From NCBI GenBank assembly GCA_012931725.1, contig CM022949.1:563218-627217 (forward strand): a stretch of DNA of 64,000 nt. Direction: 5' to 3'. This DNA comes from Litsea cubeba. Lineage: Eukaryota; Streptophyta; Magnoliopsida; Laurales; Lauraceae. The notes beneath the pieces were generated by a model, which worked only from the letters and a program-made list of their open reading frames with translations, was not told the DNA's origin and searched no databases. The translations under genes and the position numbers were made by a program. Positions 58,901-64,000 of this stretch are shown piece by piece; the first letter of the stretch is position 1, and the number at the start of each line of letters is the position of its first letter.

Positions 58901-59142
58901 TCACTGCAGGAGGAGGAGATGGAAAGATCAGAACCCTAGAAACAGGGGCGAGTTGGAAACCGAAATGGAAGGTTGAGATTGCAATCGAGCGTGGGAAGCG
59001 TACCCGATCCCAAATCCAGATTGAGGAGATGCCTGCATTGAATTCGAATGTGGATTAGAGAGAGAGAGATAGAGAGGAAATATGAGAGAGAGAGATTTGA
59101 GAAGCAAACCCTTAGATCGAAGTCGGGATCTGTTGCAGACAT
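49911..59142 (-). CDS. SSX2IP/ADIP-like coiled-coil protein (afadin- and alpha-actinin-binding family), exons 1-15
   Basis: Minus-strand exons, all with GT-AG borders and consistent phase: 59142-59110, 59032-59004, 58903-58792, 58675-58578, 53608-53512, 53426-53337, 53187-53125, 52949-52875, 52791-52726, 52652-52575, 52184-52074, 51947-51870, 51157-51038, 50091-50048, 49968-49911. They encode 384 residues before an unresolved last exon. Residues about 31-54 (NLEHCTKYLNQTLVTFGFPA) match the N-terminal signature of the ADIP family, whose animal members act at junctions and centrosomes; the plant role is unknown to me. Residues about 75-380 are Glu/Lys/Gln-rich and probably form long coiled coils (QQERDEF, KKKEKEYIKLQ, RELELEAQLVEARSIIQEQ). 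A TATA-like ATATATAAAAAG lies at 59,211-59,221. Intron 4 is about 5 kb and repeat-filled. No break seen. Confidence 0.82.
52330..52490. repeat. GAGTCGACTCGG-type palindromic repeat in intron 10
   Basis: This intronic stretch is dense in ACTTGGCC, GACTCGG, GAGTCGACTC and CAGCTGAG words that pair with each other (AAGTCGACTT, CAACTCAATTGAGT). It looks like a degraded foldback element. No clean termini or target duplication. Confidence 0.45.
53846..54172 (-). mobile_element. Candidate solo LTR in intron 4 of the ADIP-like gene
   Basis: 327 bp bounded by TGTTGTGCGC and CTGCTCTAACA, so it has TGTT...AACA ends. The interior carries TTTTACGTGCTTCGGC and CTTCGTCCACCGG, motifs that recur in plant LTRs (compare GTGGTTCGGTC and CTACGTCCAC in the LTR at 27,299). 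Orientation is inferred from that comparison. No 5-bp target duplication could be found, so the insertion may be old or rearranged. Confidence 0.45.
54173..57116. other. Interior of intron 4, no exon seen
   Basis: Contains two loosely related palindromic units (about 54,590-54,860 and 55,100-55,300) with CCAATGGA and CTTAGATTGGA words. A GATTCGTATCGAATC-type repeat lies at 55,340-55,490. The rest is poly-T-rich sequence. Nothing coding on either strand is convincing. Confidence 0.4.
57117..57190 (+). mobile_element. LINE 3'-tail remnant (RTE-like) in intron 4
   Basis: ATAGCCGACCCCAACATAGT then TGGGACAAAGGTTTGATGATG matches the 3' end of the LINE remnant at 16,730-16,772. It ends in five or more GAT repeats. 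Only the tip is present; opposite orientation to the host gene. Confidence 0.6.
58544..58575. repeat. (GA)n microsatellite at the intron 4 donor
   Basis: A GAGAGATAGATAGAGAGAGA-type run abuts the splice donor of exon 4. On the gene's strand the intron opens GTGCTCTCTC and continues as (CT)n. Confidence 0.85.
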
Positions 59143-59221
59143 TTTTCGTGGGTTTTCTACTGTGCAGAAACGACGGAAGAGGAGAGAGAGGATCTTGGGG
59201 TTTGGGGGCTTTTTATATATC

Positions 59222-60639
59222 GGTTTGTGTTTAAACTTTAAAGACGACGGGAAATTTGAATTTTGGAACAAATTGGAGGGGGGTTAATGGGTGCTTGCTA
59301 AATTGCGCCGGCGTGTGAGTGTGAGGGCCACTTAGGGCTTACGCCACCTTTGATAGGTGTGGGCCGTGTGGCCTTTGATACCAGGCTGATTGAACTTTAA
59401 ATTGAACCTAAAAAAAATTATAGTTAATGTGCCGTTTGGTTTTAAGGCTATTAAATTAAGGGTTATGATAATATCTAGAGTAAATATATGATTTTCTTTC
59501 CTCTTATTTATATGAAGATTTTTCCATCTGTCATGCTCCCACTAAGAGGTATCCCCACAAGCTAGAAGCATTCTCCTTCATATGGGAAAATCTTTTCTAA
59601 GTGGATTGCCTCTATATGGGGCTTGCCTTTTGATGAAATTTTATACTCATTGAACTTTTTTCACTATTGGATTGAATCTCAAGAAATTCTATGATTAAGA
59701 TGTTGTTAAACTTTGAGGCTATTAAATTAAGGACTAGGATAATCTGCATGACTAGTTTTTTTGCTCCATATCATCCACAAGACATTTTTATCTGGCCTTC
59801 CCTCATGAGATGGACTGCATATGAGCAAAATATAATATACTCCTTGGAGAACATTATATTGCATACTCATAAATGAGTGACTTAAAGAAATTCGAAGTGG
59901 GAGAAGTGGAGATCAATAATGGGAGCCGCTCTTGAAAATTCAAAACCACCCAAAGCCTCATTTGTAAGGAATAAGGATGTCTCCAAAATTTATTATAATA
60001 AAAGCTGGCTCCCTAAAGCCTCATTTTGTAAGGATGTCTCTAAATTTTACTATAATAAAAGCTGGCCCCATTAAATTTATCAAATGATAAATAACATGGT
60101 TAACACAATCCTATACATTATTCATTATATCTGGTGGGTCCCAACTCCCAAGACTCCCACTAAGAATATTGCAACTGACAATCAACATCTACGGCCAGAC
60201 CTACTTGATAAGAGGTCCGGATGAACGGATTGCCTAAATGGGCCCAAGAACAACCTTTAGGGCAGCAATTGAATGCAGGGTCTATTTGTATCCTGCGCCT
60301 CATGCGCTGTTTAGACGCCTCATGCGCATCTTAGACTCCGTTAAAATGTTAAAAAGACATGGGTCACGTGACAGTGCTTTCTTTCTAGTGTCAGCAGAGC
60401 CATCATGCATTTTGCCGTTAAAGGGACGGCATGTTAGTGTGGCCGGAAATCTCTCCTAGACTTCATCGAAAAAGCTACCTAGACTTCATCGCTTCACCTA
60501 GACTTCAACGCGAAAAAGCTACCGGATCACCAAATAAGTTGCTTGACCCAAATTCAAGGGTAATTGTTGAATGATGAATTATTATTTTTTATCTCTAACG
60601 AAGGTTTTCAATCATTTGAGCTGGACTTATTCTTCTGGG
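59222..60639. other. Upstream region of the ADIP-like gene and spacer
   Basis: The first few hundred bases should hold the promoter; only the TATA-like site is recognisable. A block starting GAGGCTATTAAATTAAGG recurs loosely (about 59,440 and 59,709), and CTATAATAAAAGCTGGC recurs near 59,995 and 60,050. No gene supported. Confidence 0.4.
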
Positions 60640-60805
60640 CTAAGAGAAAAGTCGGGTAAAATTCGTATGCCCCAAGATGGTAGCACCAATAAACTCAACT
60701 TTCGATTCCAAAATAATAAAAAATCAAATATCGATATCAAGACCTCTAACTCCATAATAGAGATGAACCGTGGTCCTGACCACTCAGCCAACCTCTTGAG
60801 GTTGC
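60640..60805 (-). mobile_element. tRNA-derived SINE, diverged copy 2
   Basis: The minus strand carries GGTTGGCTGAGTGGTCAGG (60,793-60,775), differing by one base from the A box of the SINE at 4,061-4,222. TGGAATCGAAAGTTG and GGTGCTACCATCTTGGGGC follow in the same order as in that copy. Boundaries and target duplication are unclear. Confidence 0.5.
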
Positions 60806-60844
60806 ATGATGATGTTTTTTTATTTTCTCTTCGTTGAAGAAAAA

Positions 60845-61040
60845 AAGTATAATATGTGCTATTCTCATTTTGAGTGGTCGCTATCATCAAAGCCAAATTT
60901 TTACTATTAGTCCTAACACACGATTTCTTTCCCAGTTCCTCTTAAATGGAAAAAAAAAATAGAATCTATGTTATTCTCATTTTGAGTCGTCACCATCATC
61001 AAAGCCAAGTTTTTACTATTAGTCCTAAGACGAATAAAGG
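60845..61040. repeat. 113-bp tandem duplication
   Basis: ATTCTCATTTTGAGT begins at 60,860 and again at 60,973. Each copy continues to ATCATCAAAGCCAA and TTTTTACTATTAGTCCTAA. A third, partial match (AATCTCATTTTGAGTGTG) follows near 61,111. Confidence 0.75.
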
Positions 61041-61491
61041 AGAACGGTTGCATTAGGTAAATTGACAATCAACTTATAATTTTGTCACAATCCATACATG
61101 AACTCTATGCTAATCTCATTTTGAGTGTGTTTCTTTAATAACATTTTTTTTTCTAAGCAGAAATCGAAGTTTTTCACCAATAATGACAATGTGATAAAAA
61201 AAAAGGTGGTTTTTTGCTAAAATATGCTCAATCTCCCCTCGGTCACTGCATCAAAAAAGAATAAAAGATGCTTACAAAAGTGGTTAATGAAAATGTGCGC
61301 CATTGATTTCACAAATTGTGGTCTTAGGCCACGCTTGTGTGCAACATTGATGTTGTAGGAAATGCTTTAATTTCCCTTTTACAAATTCCAGCAGTTTGGT
61401 GCATTGCTTTAAGATGGGAAAAGAAAAATCTTGAACTAATTTTCTTCAATTTTATAAAAATTGAGGCTATTTGCTTGTTCAGACATTCAGT

Positions 61492-61556
61492 CCCTCCAAC
61501 TCCCTCCAATTGAGAGTCGGATCAAGAAAAAAAAGAAATTGGAGGGAGTTGGAGGG
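61492..61556. repeat. Perfect 20-bp inverted repeat
   Basis: CCCTCCAACTCCCTCCAATT (61,492-61,511) and its exact reverse complement (61,537-61,556) flank a 25-nt A-rich loop. It could be a small foldback insertion; no direct flanking repeat seen. Confidence 0.8.
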
Positions 61557-62709
61557 AAATTCCCTTTCTTGCCGTTTTATTTTTGTTTAATTTTTTTTTT
61601 TTTTGTCTTTTTGCGCTTTTGAAGAGTCCCTTTTTTTGTCATATTGTGCAACTAAAAGTACCTTTTTTGTCATTTTATATCTCATTCCACTTTCTTTTTA
61701 TTTTGACACTTAATTTTATTCATTCTACTCCTCTCTATAGACAAACAGGCCCAAAGGAAAAAAAAAACAGTTAAGCTATTGAGATTAAGACCCAACTTTA
61801 ACAGAACATGAATCCAATGAAGGAATAATTGCATAGGACGTAAAAGATTCACCCTACATAATGAACCCAAAGAAGTTGCCCAAGATTCCTTTTTTAGTTC
61901 ACACATAATAGCTTCCTCTATTTCTTCAAAGCAAACTGTATATGAAAACTAATTCAGATAATAAATGAATAAATTAATAATCTCAGCACTAATGACCTTC
62001 TCCGTCATCATCATAAGCTAAAACAATTAAGTACTGATATGAATATGTTGAAATTCTGTACATGAGCTAAAACAATTCAGCCATCATCAACTAGAACAAA
62101 TTTCGAAAGATGAACATGTTGAAAAGCTAAAAACATATTCTGAACAATCCGCCAGAGAAATCAAAAGCAAATGAAATTAACCAAAAGAAAATGAACTGAA
62201 AACAAATGGAATTTTAAGAACCAAATAGTGTGGTTTCCTTTTCACTCCACTACATCAATATTGAACAAAACAAGCTATACTATGAATAAAGGGCAAAAAG
62301 AAGAAGAACGACCTCCATCAAAATCATGTTTTCTAATGGGAAAAAAGGATTCAAAAGGGAAACCAAGCTCTTAGCAAAATTTTCAAAGCCCTCTATCAAA
62401 TGCAAAAATATCAAGCACCACAACAAGTAACAAAACTGTAAGTGCACAAAAATTCACAGATCCGGGATAGTGATTTTGAGACTCACTTGAGGAGGATGGA
62501 GGTTGTAGCTCCTTGATGATGGTAGATAAACCGCTGCCTCGAGACCTGGAAGAGAGGGAAGAAAGGAGTCAGAGGACCCTGGTTTGGGCAGCGCAGGGCT
62601 CTCCGATACCTAAGTCAGTTCAGGGAACTCAACAAAATGATTGAGAATTTTTGGGGAATAAGATGATGCCAGCGTGTTAATAGCCATTAGCCACCACCCC
62701 CCCCCCCCC
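61557..62709. other. AT-rich spacer with poly-C tract
   Basis: T-rich then A-rich sequence with no supported gene. A 13-nt C run (62,697-62,709) ends it at the edge of the LTR-like sequence. One exon-like stretch at 62,487-62,547 was considered and not called. Confidence 0.35.
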
Positions 62710-64000
62710 TGTTCTGAAGATGTAGCTGTGAATATATAGAGGAAGGGAGAAGGCAGGGAGGTGGTTGACCGTCCCATCATAGCTTACCTTGTCAGGTACT
62801 AGGGAGGTAGAGTCCCATCGTAGCATGCTTTCTTTAAAGTTTGTCATGTCCCATCGGGCCATACCCTGGAGCCTTGAGAGGCGCCGACGACACTCTGTCA
62901 GGAGATATGGGCGGCTGTGCTATCTGGCCGAGGTGGATCCTAGCCGAGTTGATGCAGGCCGAGACCAAGTCCTGCCGAGGTGGAGGAGCTGGTGCAGGAG
63001 GCCGAGATTTAGAATCTTACTGGGATTATGGAGAGCTGGGAAATATCCCACACAATAGCCCCCCAGCTTCTGACCTTGGAGAGTTCCCCTACTCTTTGAG
63101 GTCGGAAGCTATGTTGTTGAGCTGCTGAACTGCTGAATTTGGGAGTCTTCAGTGTCTAGTTCGTCACCAACTGAGAGACAGGGGCATGACCGGTTGGCTC
63201 ACAGTAGTCTCTTCTGAAAGCCATCTGGTGTAGTTGCTGAGATGCTGATGAAGGCACTGCTACCAAGCTGGAGAGGACCGAGTCACGCCCAACTGGTAGG
63301 TGTCCTCGAGCTAGTGTGGCCTCGATGCGCTGCTGTCGAGCTAGAGAGTGGCTAGGACCGAGACATGTCCAGCTGGCTTATCACCAGAGGTGTAGTCTCA
63401 TTGGCAGTGATCGTGCATTCCTCTAATGCACGTAGCAGTTAGGTAGGTGGATGCGGAGATGGTATATGCCGAGAGCCGAGACATGACGGGCTGGTACGGA
63501 ACCGGAGCCGCCTGTAGTCTCGTTGGCTGCGATTCTGGTGCTTTCACTGATAATGAGGTCGAACCAGCACGAGGTTATAGCCAGCGTGAGGCCGAGCCAA
63601 CATGTGGTTGGGACCAACATTAGGTTGAGATGGCTCGTGCTGCTTTTGCTTGTCTCAACATGAGCTTCTTTGAACTGAGACATGACCTTGGCTCGTCACC
63701 AGAGGTGTAGTCTCATTGGCCGGTGATTGGTACTATTACCGAGATGTCATGTGGCCGAGACCAGCATGAGGTCGAACCAGCGTGAGGCCATAACCAGCAC
63801 GAGGTCGAACCAACATGAGGTCGGGACGCTACTCGGAGCTGCTATTGCTTGCCAGCACGAGTGCAAGATCTGGCACGTAGCCGAGATGCAAGAGTCATGC
63901 CCAGCCGGTGTACTACTCCCAAACTGAGATGAACCCGAGATCTGGCGCGCAGCCGAGATACAGGAGTCATGCCTAGCCGGTGTACTATAACCGAGCTTAG
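62710..64000 (-). mobile_element. Edge of an LTR retroelement running out of the window
   Basis: A possible LTR spans 62,710-63,054 (TGTTCTG...CCACACA), with a sense-strand TATATATTC at about 62,734. Next to it on the minus strand is a purine tract AAGCTGGGGGGCTAT (about 63,055-63,070) where a PPT belongs. From 63,130 to the window end the interior is degenerate repeats with GCCGAGACATGACC, CACCAGAGGTGTAGTCTCAT and CCAGCATGAGGTCG words. These include two adjacent units of about 68 bp at 63,863-64,000. No coding frame is convincing. The second LTR would lie outside. Confidence 0.45.

Noticed and set aside
62487..62547. Exon-like stretch on minus with an excellent acceptor (CCCTCTCTTCCAG) and a GTGAGT donor
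   Set aside because: Only 61 bp, reading LEAAVYLPSSRSYNLHPPQ in one frame. No partner exons were found on either side, so it is not called without transcript evidence.
1..64000. CRISPR arrays, bacterial operons, tRNA genes or microRNA precursors of known families
   Set aside because: No spaced identical repeats of CRISPR type. No full cloverleaf with intact A and B boxes outside SINEs. No mature sequence of the common plant microRNA families recognised.

Overview
This is a repeat-rich plant nuclear window. The evidence is spliced minus-strand genes with GT-AG introns, a plant-specific double-AP2 transcription factor with a 9-nt microexon, and dense plant-type transposons (non-autonomous LTR element, Helitron, hAT- and Mutator-like MITEs, tRNA-derived SINEs, RTE-like LINE remnants). 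The long AT-rich spacers suggest a large-genome angiosperm. I cannot name the species from sequence alone; a magnoliid or other woody lineage is only a guess.

Layout. 0-5.5 kb: AT-rich spacer with two SINEs. 5.5-8.24 kb: AINTEGUMENTA-LIKE5/PLETHORA5-type gene on the minus strand (nine exons, 474 aa predicted). 8.24-16.8 kb: spacer with two LINE remnants and one doubtful small ORF. 16.8-36.8 kb: three diverged copies (A, B, C) of one noncoding segment, each hit by different transposons, so the copies supply empty sites for one another. Insertions include a 1.4-kb MULE-like element, a 1.16-kb Helitron, a 0.65-kb hAT element, nested hAT MITEs, several tiny foldback elements, and a 5.06-kb LTR retrotransposon (27,299-32,355). 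That retrotransposon has two 501-bp LTRs that look identical by eye, a perfect 5-bp target duplication, a PBS, a PPT and a gag ORF, but no pol; the rest of its interior is GC-rich minisatellite.

36.8-47 kb: a small AT-hook ORF, a SINE, a broken ARM-repeat gene followed by 1 kb of AT-rich minisatellite, and an intact DUF688-type gene. 47.7-59.2 kb: a large minus-strand gene for an SSX2IP/ADIP-like (afadin- and alpha-actinin-binding) coiled-coil protein with at least 15 exons; its last exon is uncertain. 59.2-64 kb: spacer with a SINE, a tandem duplication and the edge of another LTR-type element that leaves the window.

The protein genes have no evident shared pathway. The strongest candidates for something undescribed are the gag-only retrotransposon with its repeat-filled interior, and a family of 99-170-bp foldback elements with 9-bp target duplications that share terminal motifs but carry different palindromic stems. 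Splice sites, repeat boundaries and LTR identity were all read by eye.
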